DNA from: Tidjanibacter sp. | Lineage (GTDB): Bacteria; Bacteroidota; Bacteroidia; Bacteroidales; Rikenellaceae | Direction: 5' to 3' | NCBI GenBank assembly: GCA_017390585.1 | Contig: JAFPBB010000010.1 | Span: 1 to 49,284 of the forward strand | DNA: 49,284 nucleotides | Shown: positions 26,406-35,412 of the stretch, piece by piece | How positions within the stretch are numbered: position 1 is the first letter of the stretch | How the letters are laid out: each line of letters begins with the position of its first letter | Notes under the pieces: model-generated | What the model was told of the DNA's origin: nothing | What the model saw: the letters and a program-made list of their open reading frames with translations, nothing else | Databases searched by the model: none | Position numbers and translations under genes: made by a program

Positions 26406-27373
26406 TGCTCAAGAGACAACTATATAGAATGGCAATGGTAGCATCTCTCGTGGGAGGTGCTATCTTGCTGTTTTCGTGTGCGCCCGAAAAGAAGGGTGGC
26501 GAGGTCAATGTGGAGACTATGATCACCCAGCAGAGCGACTCGCTCACGATGATTTTTTCCAAAAACGGACGCAAGGAGTATCGCTTCGAAACCCCTCTGA
26601 TGGAGCGCTATGAATTTGCGCGCGACCCCTATATGGAGTTCCGCTACGGAATCAATATCGTCACGTTCGATTCGCTCGGCAGAGACAACTCCAAACTCCG
26701 AGCCGACTACGCCATCTTCTACGAAAAACGCGAACTTTGGGAGACGCGCGGTAACGTTGTGGGCGAGGGCGCAGATGGTCGCAAACTCTACACGCAACAA
26801 CTCTTCTGGAACCAAAAAACCGATAGGGTCTACTCCTATGTCGACAGTAAAATTGTCGACGGCGACGATGTCTTTGTGGGTGAGGGCTTCGAGTCCGACT
26901 CGGAGTTCAACGATTGGGTCTTTATGGAGAGCGAAGGCCGTATGTGGGTGGATGCGTCGCAGAGCGAAGGCGATGGCACAACCGATGGCGCCGAGAAGCC
27001 CGCAAGTGGAAAGAGTGTGAAGAGCAATTCCGCGAGCGAAGGGGTCGATGCCGATGGAGCCAAGGAGGAACCTCGTAGCATAATGGAGCGCGAGGAGCGC
27101 ATCCGCAAGGAGAACCTGCTCAAGGAGAATGGACGTCGCTCGTCGCGTAGGAAAGAGCGCGAGGAGAAACCCCAGGAAATCACTCCCGGCACCGCACCTG
27201 CAGGGGCAGTTAAACCTGCAGGCAACTTAAAGGATGGGATGACCCCCATAGGCAACCCCGAGGGAGTGAAACTCGGTGGCAAGCCATCTTTGAGTGGTAG
27301 ACGCAATACACCCAAAGGCGCTGATGGTGAGGTTAAAAGGCCCCGCCCGATGAAGTCGATGGAGAAGGAGTAG
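26405..27373 (+). CDS. lptC: LptC-type LPS export lipoprotein with basic C-terminal extension
   Basis: Periplasmic bridge component for lipopolysaccharide transport from the inner to the outer membrane. It starts at GTG 26405, overlapping the preceding TAG by one base. The N-terminal segment K-R-Q-L-Y-R plus a hydrophobic core ends in the lipobox L-F-S-C with Cys25. An LptC-like beta-jellyroll domain occupies about 40-185: R-Y-G-I-N-I-V-T-F-D-S, L-R-A-D-Y-A-I-F-Y-E-K-R-E-L-W-E-T-R-G-N-V. Residues 190-322 are an added low-complexity, Lys/Arg/Glu/Pro/Gly-rich tail, absent from classical LptC (about 190 residues) and probably disordered. Confidence 0.82.
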   Translation: MLKRQLYRMAMVASLVGGAILLFSCAPEKKGGEVNVETMITQQSDSLTMIFSKNGRKEYRFETPLMERYEFARDPYMEFRYGINIVTFDSLGRDNSKLRADYAIFYEKRELWETRGNVVGEGADGRKLYTQQLFWNQKTDRVYSYVDSKIVDGDDVFVGEGFESDSEFNDWVFMESEGRMWVDASQSEGDGTTDGAEKPASGKSVKSNSASEGVDADGAKEEPRSIMEREERIRKENLLKENGRRSSRRKEREEKPQEITPGTAPAGAVKPAGNLKDGMTPIGNPEGVKLGGKPSLSGRRNTPKGADGEVKRPRPMKSMEKE

Positions 27374-27483
27374 AGGGGGCGTGGTGCTCCGATTGCCGGC
27401 AATGGTGTGGCAAGCGGGGCAACGCATTGACAATCAGAGCGAGAGCTTGAAATAAAGGAAAAAAAGTGTGCAATAGATAAACA

Positions 27484-28743
27484 ATGGAGAGTCTGTTGAG
27501 TGTCATAGTCATAGTGGTTGTATCGGTGGTCTTGTCGGCCTTTTTCTCCGGTATGGAGATAGCCTTCACGAGCGCCAACCGACTCCGTATGGAGCTCGAC
27601 CGCAAGAGGGGAGGCGTCGTGGGACGCATCATCGAACTCTTTGCGGCCAAGCCCGGTGAGTATATCACCACGATGCTGGTGGGCAACAACATTGTGCTTG
27701 TTGTCTACTCCACATTTATGGCCCAACTGATCCATCTTCTGGCTGCCCGTATGGGTGTGGAGATGTCGGCAGATTCGGTCATTGTTGAGACCCTCATCTC
27801 CACTATTGTCATCATTCTGCTCGGTGAGTTCACCCCCAAGAGCATCTTCAAGATGCGCCCCAATGCGTTCCTCAAGGCGCTTATTCTCCCCGTCTACCTA
27901 TGCTACATCCTCCTCTTCCCCATAGCCAAACTCGCCACAGCCCTCTCTTTTGGTATTCTGAGGCTTGTGGGACTGAAGGTTAGGGAGGAACACAACATCA
28001 AGAGCTTCGGTAAGCTCGACCTCGAGAACCTCATCGACGAGAGTGCCGAGAATGAGAAGGCTCAGGCCAACGACTTGAAAATCTTCCAGAATGCGCTCGA
28101 TTTCTCGGATTTGAGAGTGAGGGATTGTATGGTCCCGAGGGTCGATGTGGAGGCCGTGGAGGCCACCATCTCCATCGAGGAACTCACCAATAGATTCCTC
28201 GAAACCAACTTCTCCCGACTCTTTGTGTGGGAGGAGAGCATCGACAATATTGTGGGCTACGTCACCACCAAGAGCCTCTTCCGCAAACCCTCCTCCATCA
28301 GCGAGATACTTATGCCCGTGCGCTATGTGCCGGAGACTATGCTCACTGAGAAACTGATGGGCGATATGATACGTTCGCGCCAGAGTGTTGCGGTGGTCAT
28401 CGACGAGTTTGGAGGCACGGCCGGCATCATATCTCTGGAGGATGCCATTGAGGAGATTGTGGGCGAGATTGATGATGAGCACGACGAGCCGGAATTGGTG
28501 GAGAAGGTGCTCAAGGACAAACAGTGGGTGCTGTCGTGCCGCCTGGAGGTGTCGTATCTCAATGAGCGCTATGGCTTGGGACTCTCGGAGGAGGGCGAGT
28601 ATGACACTTTGGCGGGCTACATCATCGACAAATATGGCGGAATCCCCACGGTTGGGACCACCATTGAGAGCGAGGGTAGGGAGATAAAAATACTCAAATC
28701 GACCTCCTCGCGCGTAGAATTGGCAAAAGTTAGGATTTTATGA
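27484..28743 (+). CDS. CorC/HlyC-family CNNM-CBS membrane protein
   Basis: A 419-residue integral membrane protein with the family order: an N-terminal DUF21/CNNM transmembrane domain with three or four helices (about 1-160, including F-F-S-G-M-E-I-A-F), a CBS-domain pair (about 195-320, with R-D-C-M-V-P-R-V-D and V-V-I-D-E-F-G-G-T-A-G-I-I-S-L-E-D) and a C-terminal CorC/HlyC domain. Relatives are linked to magnesium or divalent-cation efflux; in Bacteroidota the gliding protein GldE belongs to the same family. I do not distinguish these here. It follows lptC by 110 bp. Confidence 0.92.
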   Translation: MESLLSVIVIVVVSVVLSAFFSGMEIAFTSANRLRMELDRKRGGVVGRIIELFAAKPGEYITTMLVGNNIVLVVYSTFMAQLIHLLAARMGVEMSADSVIVETLISTIVIILLGEFTPKSIFKMRPNAFLKALILPVYLCYILLFPIAKLATALSFGILRLVGLKVREEHNIKSFGKLDLENLIDESAENEKAQANDLKIFQNALDFSDLRVRDCMVPRVDVEAVEATISIEELTNRFLETNFSRLFVWEESIDNIVGYVTTKSLFRKPSSISEILMPVRYVPETMLTEKLMGDMIRSRQSVAVVIDEFGGTAGIISLEDAIEEIVGEIDDEHDEPELVEKVLKDKQWVLSCRLEVSYLNERYGLGLSEEGEYDTLAGYIIDKYGGIPTVGTTIESEGREIKILKSTSSRVELAKVRIL

Positions 28744-28765
28744 TGGAAGTTTAGAATAAAATCAC

Positions 28766-28773
28766 TATATTTG
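28766..28773 (+). promoter_or_regulatory. -7 box of the PpiD/SurA-type gene
   Basis: TATATTTG, a full match to TAnnTTTG, with no clear -33 box. The start near 28780 supports the ATG at 28839 over an in-frame TTG at 28785. Confidence 0.6.
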
Positions 28774-28838
28774 AGGCCGATTTTTTGGAATCACAAAGAG
28801 AATCTAACAAACAAAACAATAAAAACTTAACTCAACGT

Positions 28839-30893
28839 ATGGCAACATTAAATGACTTGAGGACCAAAGGCGGTTTGCTCGTAACCATAGTTATCGCACT
28901 TGGCCTCGTCGCCTTCTTGCTTGGCGACCTCTTCAGCAGCGGTAGCATCTTCGGCTCCCGCGCAAACCGCGTAGGTAAAATCAATGGCAAAAACATCGAG
29001 TATCAGGAGTATCTCGTTCAGACCGAGTATGTGAAGAACATCTACTCCTCGCTCTATGGCTCCAGCGCTTTCGACGCTGCACAGTATGACGCAATCTACA
29101 ATGAGGCTTGGAACGACCTCGTGATGGCCAACGCCTTCACTCCCTCTTTCCAGAAGCTCGGTCTGACCATCAGCGACGCCGAGATCGTGGATATGATTCA
29201 GGGTGGTTTCCTCTCGCCCGTCATCACCGGCTTCTTCTCCGACCCCAACACCGGCGTCTATAGCGCCGATGTTCTCCGCAACTTCCTTGCACAGGTGGAG
29301 AGCAATCCTATGGCCTACGACCTCTGGAACTACATCAAGAAGAAAGCTGCCGAGCAGAGGTTGATCTCCAACTTCACCACCCTCGTTGGTGCAGGCTTCG
29401 TGGCAAACAATGTTGATGTTGAGAACTCTGTTGCAGCTGCCAACAAGGCTTCCAATGGTAAGATCGTGGTGAAACCCTACTACACCATCGCCGACTCCCT
29501 CATCGTTAGCCCCACCGACGCCGAGGTTAAGAAGTACTACAACGCACACAAGGAGCTCTTCCGTCAGTCGACCTCCCGCAGCGTTGAGTATGTAGTCTTC
29601 AATGTTGAGCCCTCGGAGGCCGACTTCGCAGAGGCTAAAGAGGCTGTTGAGACCCTCGCAGAGGAGTTCAAGGCTGCCGACAACGCACTCCAGTTCGCTG
29701 CAACCACCACCCACAGCTCCGTAGACAACCGCTACTATGCCGAGGATAAGATTGCAGAGGAGTACAAGGCCTACGCTTTCGGTAGGAAGAAAGGTGAGCT
29801 CTACGGTCCCGTACTCAAGGGCAACACCTACACTATGGCTCGCATCTCCGACATCCGCAATATGCCCGATGAGATTGGCGCACGCCACATCCTCCTTTCG
29901 TTCGATCAGCAGGAGCTTGCCGACAGCATCTACAACGCTCTCCGCAAGGGCGCTAAGTTCGCCGAGCTCGCTGAGAAATACTCGCTCGATGGTTCCGCAC
30001 AGAACGGTGGCGACCTCGGTCGTTTCGCTCCCGAGGTTATGGTTCCCGAGTTCAGCAATGCACTCATCGACGCCAAACTCAACGAGATCGTGAAGGTGGA
30101 GAGCCAGTTTGGTATCCACGTTGCACAGCTCACCTTCCGCTCGCGTCCCGTACGCAAGGCCCAGGTGGCAACCATCACCTACGATGTTGTTGCAGGTGAC
30201 GCTACCATTCAGGAGGCTGCAAACGAGGCTGCCAAGTTCATCGCCGCTGCCAACGAGAGCGACTTCGCTACCGCAGCTGCTGAGCAGGGCGTAGCAAAAC
30301 GTTCCGCACGCATCCGCAACACCGACCGTGGAGTTAGCGGTTTCGACGACGCTCGCGAGCTCGTACGTTGGGCATACAACAATAAGGTAGGCAAAGTTTC
30401 GGGTGCTATGGAGATCGATGGCGACTACGTTGTTGCCACCCTTACCGACATCCGCGAGGAGGGTTACCTCCCCGTAGCAGAGGCCAAGAGCCGTATTCTC
30501 AATCAGCTCCGCAACGAGGCTAAACAGGCTTGGGTTGCAGAGCAGGTTGCAGGTGTGGCTACCATTGAGGAGGCTGCCGAGAAACTTGGTGTTGAGGTTG
30601 TAGACCTCGAGGCTGTCTATGGCAACGCCAACAATGTTGTGGGTGTTGGTCCCGATATGAAGCTCGTTGGTGCTTTGGCCGCAGCTGAGGAGGGTGTTCT
30701 CTCCGCTCCCGTTGCAGGTAACTACGGTGTTTATGTCTTCTCCGTTACCGAGCGCACTACCGCCGAGAACGCTACTGTTGAGGCAGAGAAGGTTCGCCTC
30801 GACTCCTATCAGCTCTACTACCTCAATGAGCGCATCGACCAGGCTTTGAGCGAGGGCGCAGAGATTGAGGACAACCGCGTGAAGTTCTTCTAA
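28839..30893 (+). CDS. PpiD/SurA-type membrane-anchored peptidyl-prolyl isomerase
   Basis: Periplasmic foldase for exported and outer-membrane proteins. ATG 28839 was chosen (684 residues) because it precedes a short cytoplasmic segment and a single membrane anchor at about 12-32 (L-L-V-T-I-V-I-A-L-G-L-V-A-F-L-L-G), the PpiD topology. A SurA-N-type chaperone domain follows. The parvulin domain is seen at about 345-435: A-R-H-I-L-L-S-F, then K-Y-S-L-D-G-S-A-Q-N-G-G-D-L-G-R-F and F-G-I-H-V-A-Q-L. A long C-terminal helical region repeats A-E-x-A motifs. It has a strong terminator at 30918. Its place after the barrel and LptC genes fits an envelope-assembly neighbourhood. Confidence 0.92.
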   Translation: MATLNDLRTKGGLLVTIVIALGLVAFLLGDLFSSGSIFGSRANRVGKINGKNIEYQEYLVQTEYVKNIYSSLYGSSAFDAAQYDAIYNEAWNDLVMANAFTPSFQKLGLTISDAEIVDMIQGGFLSPVITGFFSDPNTGVYSADVLRNFLAQVESNPMAYDLWNYIKKKAAEQRLISNFTTLVGAGFVANNVDVENSVAAANKASNGKIVVKPYYTIADSLIVSPTDAEVKKYYNAHKELFRQSTSRSVEYVVFNVEPSEADFAEAKEAVETLAEEFKAADNALQFAATTTHSSVDNRYYAEDKIAEEYKAYAFGRKKGELYGPVLKGNTYTMARISDIRNMPDEIGARHILLSFDQQELADSIYNALRKGAKFAELAEKYSLDGSAQNGGDLGRFAPEVMVPEFSNALIDAKLNEIVKVESQFGIHVAQLTFRSRPVRKAQVATITYDVVAGDATIQEAANEAAKFIAAANESDFATAAAEQGVAKRSARIRNTDRGVSGFDDARELVRWAYNNKVGKVSGAMEIDGDYVVATLTDIREEGYLPVAEAKSRILNQLRNEAKQAWVAEQVAGVATIEEAAEKLGVEVVDLEAVYGNANNVVGVGPDMKLVGALAAAEEGVLSAPVAGNYGVYVFSVTERTTAENATVEAEKVRLDSYQLYYLNERIDQALSEGAEIEDNRVKFF

Positions 30894-30917
30894 TAGAGGA
30901 TAATAGCACACGATAAT

Positions 30918-30953
30918 GTGGGCGATTCCCGAGTGGAGTCGCCCACTTTTTTT
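30918..30953 (+). terminator. Intrinsic terminator of the PpiD-type gene
   Basis: An 11-bp stem with one G-T pair (30918-30928 with 30936-30946), 7-nt loop, and seven T residues. Confidence 0.92.
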
Positions 30954-30973
30954 GTTCCTGCCGCCAGCGTTAT

Positions 30974-31261
30974 ATCTGCGCTTGCCCCACCCAACTTCTT
31001 TGCACTTGCCCCCGCCTTTTTAATCCGCGCTTGCTCTTGCCTCAATTCTTTGCCTTTGCCCCGCTTGTAATCCGCGCCTACCTCCACCCATTTTCGTTGC
31101 CATTGTTCCTGCCTTTAATTTGCACCTACCTCCACCATTTTAGTTGCCCCTGCCACCGCTTTTTATCCGCGTTGCTCTGCTTCTGATGTGCCTGCTCATT
31201 TGCCAGCAGTTTGCCACCTCCCACTTTTTGCCATTGCCGCCCGTGTTATATCCGCGCTTGC
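30974..31261. repeat. Degenerate ~48-bp tandem repeat
   Basis: A core like ATCCGCGCTTGC recurs at 30974, 31023, 31070, 31118, 31165 and 31250, with spacings of 49, 47, 48 and 47 bp. The last gap, 85 bp, contains a poorly matching copy. Each core is preceded by a T-rich and C-rich stretch (CCTGCC, CTTTTT). The plus strand is strongly pyrimidine-rich, and a further tract of CCCT/CCTAA-like units ending in nine C runs to 31318. No gene is present. It lies between two terminators. Confidence 0.75.
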
Positions 31262-31329
31262 CCCTCCCTAATCTCTCTAACCTCCCTACCTTCCCTAACC
31301 TCCCTTCCCCCCCCCAATCGAGCACAAAC

Positions 31330-31370
31330 AAAAGAGAGCGCCTTGCAAACTCTGCAAGGCGCTCTCTTTT
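31330..31370 (-). terminator. Terminator of the nuclease/TonB operon
   Basis: A perfect 18-bp inverted repeat (31330-31347 with 31353-31370) with a 5-nt loop and T residues at both ends, so it could act in both directions. It lies 40 bp after the DUF5689 gene. Confidence 0.95.
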
Positions 31371-31410
31371 GAGCTGTCTGGGGGAGGGCCGAAAACCCTC
31401 CAATCACAGA

Positions 31411-32439
31411 CTATTTGCTCTCCACAACGTCGGTGTCGCTGTTGAGCAGAAGCTGATATTTCATATAACCGCCACCCGAGGAGCAGTATTTGGTGAGAAT
31501 GGCGGTGATGTCTACGATGGCACCATCCTTGGGGATGGGGTTGAGCGCAAAGCGCGAGTAGCCGCTGGTGCGGATGATGAAGGGGTAGGCATCCGAGTAG
31601 GCAAAGAGCGCTGAGCCGTAGTAGGAGTTGCTCACGCCGTTCTCGTCGTAGTAGCTGTAGGCCCAAGTTGCAGGCAGACCATCGGGATAGTCGGGGTTCT
31701 GCTTATACTCGCCGAAGACATAGTTGTTGTAGACGCCGTTGATGTTCTCGAGGAACGAGGGGAAGCGGTCGCTGCCGGAGTAGCTGTTGTGGTTCACGGT
31801 GCCCCAAATGCTCTCGATGCCCTCGAAGCGGCAGAGGGTGCCGAGATACTTCTTGTCGTCGGCAAGGATGGAGGCCACGTTCGATGCATTCACAACGAGG
31901 GTGTCGGCGGCAGTGAGTCCCTCCACGGGGCCGCAAATCATCTTCTCGTCGATGATGGTCTGGATGTCGATGTAGCCATTGGAGTAGCTCGACTCGCTCG
32001 ACTTGCCGCCGAGGGAGAGCATCCAACGGTAGTTGCCCAACTCCAACTCGTCGCATTTGACGTAGACAATCTGGCCGGGCTTGTAGATGGTGTAGAGCGA
32101 GCCTTTGCCCACCTTCACCTCGATGCCACCTGCCTCGGGACCTGTGGCGTCCTGAAGATAGATGGAACGATAGGTGTTGCCGAGCTCGTCGGAACTGATG
32201 ACCTTGGTTTTGATGGCCACCTTGTCGGTGATGGTGAACGACTTGACGAGCGAGGCGGGTGCGGGGGTGGAGTTGTAGAAGTAGCGCTCCTTGAGTTCAT
32301 TGACGGGGATGATGGTGTAGCCGTCGTTGATGATATCCTGCTCGGTTGCGGGCTCGAAGCGTGGTGCGTCGTCCCACTGTTTCTCGCACGAGGTGAGTGC
32401 CACGAGCGCGAGAACTGCGATGATGATATAGTTTTTCAT
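31411..32439 (-). CDS. DUF5689-type surface lipoprotein
   Basis: A 342-residue lipoprotein, with signal M-K-N-Y-I-I-I-A-V-L and lipobox A-L-T-S-C (Cys18). Residues 40-200 fit DUF5689: V-N-E-L-K-E-R-Y-F near the start, then Y-R-S-I-Y-L-Q-D-A-T-G-P-E-A-G-G-I-E-V-K-V and G-Q-I-V-Y-V-K-C-D, an OB-fold-like pattern. The C-terminal half is aromatic-rich (N-S-Y-Y-G-S-A-L-F-A-Y). It follows the TonB-dependent receptor gene by 24 bp and is the last gene before the terminator, the position held by SusD-type partners in polysaccharide loci. A ligand-capturing partner of the receptor is the natural inference. Confidence 0.85.
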   Translation of the reverse strand: MKNYIIIAVLALVALTSCEKQWDDAPRFEPATEQDIINDGYTIIPVNELKERYFYNSTPAPASLVKSFTITDKVAIKTKVISSDELGNTYRSIYLQDATGPEAGGIEVKVGKGSLYTIYKPGQIVYVKCDELELGNYRWMLSLGGKSSESSYSNGYIDIQTIIDEKMICGPVEGLTAADTLVVNASNVASILADDKKYLGTLCRFEGIESIWGTVNHNSYSGSDRFPSFLENINGVYNNYVFGEYKQNPDYPDGLPATWAYSYYDENGVSNSYYGSALFAYSDAYPFIIRTSGYSRFALNPIPKDGAIVDITAILTKYCSSGGGYMKYQLLLNSDTDVVESK

Positions 32440-32463
32440 ATCTCTTTCTTGTGTTGAGAGGGT

Positions 32464-35355
32464 TTAGAAACGGAAGTAGATATTGAGGTAGTAGTTGGTG
32501 CCGTAGAGGTAGAAGTACTTGGAGTCGAAACGGCTGTAGCGAGTACCGGTGGTGGTCTCATACTCGTCGTCCGAGAAGAGCCTCATCTGCTCGAAACCGC
32601 CTGTGCGGCAGATGGTGTTGGTGAGGTTCTTGATCTCCAGGCTGAAGCCGAACTGGTTGCTACCCACATACCAAGTCTTGCCAATGGAGGCGTTGACTAC
32701 GATTGCGGGGTTGAATTTCTCCTGTGCGGTGAGGGCGCGGATGTTCTCGGCCTCGCCGTCGAAGGCTGCAATGTTGATGATATCCTCCACGGTGCCCTCG
32801 AAGTAGCGGTCTATAAGTTTGTCGTCGATACGTCCACCCATAGCGCCGAGTGTGCGGTAGAGGGGGTTCATCGAGAGATACATATTGTCGAAGTACTCTG
32901 CGTCCACCGAGAGATAGATGTTGTTGCTGGTGCGGTAGTTGAGGCCCACGTTGATGGCGGTCTGGGGGGTGCTCTCAATCTTCATACCCTTCCAATAGAC
33001 CCTTTCGTTCTCCACGAGGATTGCTGCGGTGTTGTCGCGAGTCTGGGTGAAGTAGGGGTTGGAGGTGTAGGTGTAGTCGCCGATGCTGGCTGCGGCCGAG
33101 AAGCTGAGGTCGGCGGTGATGGGCACTTTCAAGCCCAACTCAAGACCGTAGTAGCGGCTGTCGATGCCCGAGAGCGACATGTTGGAGAATGCGGCCCACA
33201 CGTCGTCGTAGAAGCTGATGAGCTTCGACTGGTCCTTGATGGAGGTGTAGTAGACCGAGGCGCGCAACTGCATCCAGGGGGCCTTGAAGTTGTAGGCGGC
33301 GTCGAAGCTGAGCACCTTCTCGGTGTCGAGACCGGGGGCGATGGTGTTGCGAGTGCGGGGCGAGACGAATGCGTCCTGGAAGTAGGGTGCATTCTGCTGT
33401 GCCACAACTGAGAGCTGGATGCTATTGGCACCATTGGGCTCATAGACGTAGTTACCCTTGAGGTTGTAGCCGAAGAAGTTGAGGTGCTTGCTCTCGCCGA
33501 AGGAGTCGTCGGCAAAGAGACCCTTGCGGTAGAGACCCTCGCGGTAGAAGTTGGTGTAGGAGAGCTCACCTGCGAGTGCGAGGCGGTAGAGGCCAAAGCG
33601 GAGGTTGTAGGCACCCCAGAGTTTACCCACAGTGGAGTGGGCATAGTAGTCGTAGCCATATTTGTCGCCCTCGCGCACGATGTAGTTGTCGGAGCGGTTG
33701 AGGTCGTTGAGGCTCTTGGTGCGCTCCTCCGAGGCGTGGATGTCGCGCTCGGCGAAGTTGTCGATGTTCACCCAGTAGTCACCACCGAGGAGGTCCTTGA
33801 TGGAGGTGTAGTACTCGGTGCGGTTGCGGCGGAAGTCCACACCACCCACAATGTTCTGACGCTGCGAGATGGTGTATTCGCCCTGCAACTTGAGTCTCAG
33901 GTCGCGCTGGTCGGTGTGGCGCTCGGAGATGATGTAGCGCGAGCGGTTCTGACCCTGCACGCTCTCCTCCAGACCGGTGCCCTCATAGTTGAGGGTGGGG
34001 CGGTCGCCACTTGCGGCGTTGGAGTTGTAGTTGACGTTGTAGAGTTTGTCGAAGTCGATGTACATCATCTTCTCCCTGTTCTCCTTCCAAGCCTGTGTGA
34101 GGAGAGCCTGATGACCGGGGTCACCCTTGGCATACCAATAGCTGGGCAGGTTGCGATAGTAGTCGGGACGGGGGTCGGCGGCGCTGTTCCAGTCGAGAGC
34201 CGAGTAGCCGTTCTGACCGAAGCGGAAGGATGCTGCGGCGGTGATGCGGAGTTTGTCGGTGGGGTTGAAGAAGTAGTTGAGCATAGCCACGGGCTCGTGG
34301 TAGCTTCTCACACGGGCATTGCGGAGTTTACCGTTCTGCATACCCACGTTGGGGTTGTACCAATAGCTGTCTGCCAACGAGTAGGCCTCCTGAGTTGCTG
34401 CCATCTGTGCGCCCCTCTGGGTGGGCACACCAAAGAAGGTGAAGGCGAGCTGGTGGCGCTCATTGAATCGTTTCTCGGCGGAGAGGAAGTAGGCCCAAGC
34501 GTTGTAGGTCACACCCTCGACGAAGTCGTTGCCGCCAATGCGGCCCGAGATGCTGGCTGCGTAGGCCCAACCGTTGTCCTGCATACCGCTGGTGTAGGTG
34601 GCCATCACGCGGTGGCGATAGCTGCCGCTGGAGGTCACGAAGCCGGTGCGGAAGCCCTGACGCATCTGCGAGGCGCGTGCAAGGATGTTGGTGGTGCCGT
34701 TGATGCCGCCCACGCCGCTGGTACCCACCGAGGTGGCGTAGGTCGACTCTTGGTTGCGGGTGGCCTCGTTCAGGCCGCTCCACAACGACCAGGTGCCGTT
34801 GCCGCTGTTGGCGTCGGTCATCTCCACGCCGTTGAGGTAGATGATCTCGGTGTTCTGGTCGTAACCGCGGGTGCGGAACCTCAGTGCGCCGAACTTGTAG
34901 CCTGCGATGTTGTTGAACACATCCTTCGAGGCGCTGAGCGACACGGGGGTCGACTGCGAGTCGTTGGAGATGTCGCTATCGAACTCTGCAAAGGCGCCGT
35001 CGTCGAGCAGGAAGTCGTTGACTGCCATTGCGTCGGGGGCCAAGGTGATGTAGTTGAGCTCTTTGAACTCCCTGTCCACCTTCACGTTGATGGTGGAGAA
35101 CTGGAAGCCTGTGGCGGTGATTTCGAGGGTCACCTGACCATAGGGGATGTTGTCGAAGGTGAAGATACCCTCTTGGTCGGTCTGGAGTGTTTCATCGGTG
35201 AGGCCTTCGCATTTGAGGGTGACGGTAGCCATCTCAATGGCCTCGCGGCCCTGACGGGATACAACCTTACCGGTGATAGCACCCACTTTCACTTGTGCAG
35301 ATGCGCCAACCACGGCTGCTGCAACAAGCAGAAGGGAGATAATCAGTCGTTTCAT
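32464..35355 (-). CDS. TonB-dependent outer-membrane receptor
   Basis: A 963-residue TonB-ExbBD-energised outer-membrane importer. A signal peptide (ending G-A-S-A-Q) is followed by a carboxypeptidase-regulatory-like beta domain at about 25-110 (I-T-G-K-V-V-S-R-Q-G, F-T-F-D-N-I-P-Y-G). The plug is at about 130-245 (F-R-T-R-G-Y-D-Q-N-T-E-I-I-Y-L-N-G-V-E-M). A 22-strand-type barrel ends in Y-Y-L-N-I-Y-F-R-F with the C-terminal Phe. It is not a classical SusC: no SusD lies next to it, but a DUF5689 lipoprotein follows and a secreted EEP-fold enzyme precedes it by 57 bp. Its substrate is probably a product of the nucleases in this operon. Confidence 0.93.
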   Translation of the reverse strand: MKRLIISLLLVAAAVVGASAQVKVGAITGKVVSRQGREAIEMATVTLKCEGLTDETLQTDQEGIFTFDNIPYGQVTLEITATGFQFSTINVKVDREFKELNYITLAPDAMAVNDFLLDDGAFAEFDSDISNDSQSTPVSLSASKDVFNNIAGYKFGALRFRTRGYDQNTEIIYLNGVEMTDANSGNGTWSLWSGLNEATRNQESTYATSVGTSGVGGINGTTNILARASQMRQGFRTGFVTSSGSYRHRVMATYTSGMQDNGWAYAASISGRIGGNDFVEGVTYNAWAYFLSAEKRFNERHQLAFTFFGVPTQRGAQMAATQEAYSLADSYWYNPNVGMQNGKLRNARVRSYHEPVAMLNYFFNPTDKLRITAAASFRFGQNGYSALDWNSAADPRPDYYRNLPSYWYAKGDPGHQALLTQAWKENREKMMYIDFDKLYNVNYNSNAASGDRPTLNYEGTGLEESVQGQNRSRYIISERHTDQRDLRLKLQGEYTISQRQNIVGGVDFRRNRTEYYTSIKDLLGGDYWVNIDNFAERDIHASEERTKSLNDLNRSDNYIVREGDKYGYDYYAHSTVGKLWGAYNLRFGLYRLALAGELSYTNFYREGLYRKGLFADDSFGESKHLNFFGYNLKGNYVYEPNGANSIQLSVVAQQNAPYFQDAFVSPRTRNTIAPGLDTEKVLSFDAAYNFKAPWMQLRASVYYTSIKDQSKLISFYDDVWAAFSNMSLSGIDSRYYGLELGLKVPITADLSFSAAASIGDYTYTSNPYFTQTRDNTAAILVENERVYWKGMKIESTPQTAINVGLNYRTSNNIYLSVDAEYFDNMYLSMNPLYRTLGAMGGRIDDKLIDRYFEGTVEDIINIAAFDGEAENIRALTAQEKFNPAIVVNASIGKTWYVGSNQFGFSLEIKNLTNTICRTGGFEQMRLFSDDEYETTTGTRYSRFDSKYFYLYGTNYYLNIYFRF

Positions 35356-35412
35356 ATTGTTCTTATAGTGTGATTATTGTTTTTTTGTCTGAGGTAGTTG
35401 TGTTCCTGGGGT

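Noticed and set aside
28848-30911. Open frame of 687 codons opposite the PpiD-type gene
   Set aside because: Shadow of a well-supported gene, with no recognisable domain.
30954-31329. CRISPR array
   Set aside because: The repeats are degenerate and contiguous, with no constant repeat or unique spacer structure, and no cas genes are present.
31411-35355. SusC/SusD pair of a polysaccharide utilisation locus
   Set aside because: The receptor has no SusD neighbour and no glycoside hydrolases occur; the partner is a DUF5689 lipoprotein and the enzymes are nucleases.
33484-35373. Open frame of 629 codons opposite the TonB-dependent receptor
   Set aside because: Antisense to a gene with plug and barrel features and without any support of its own.
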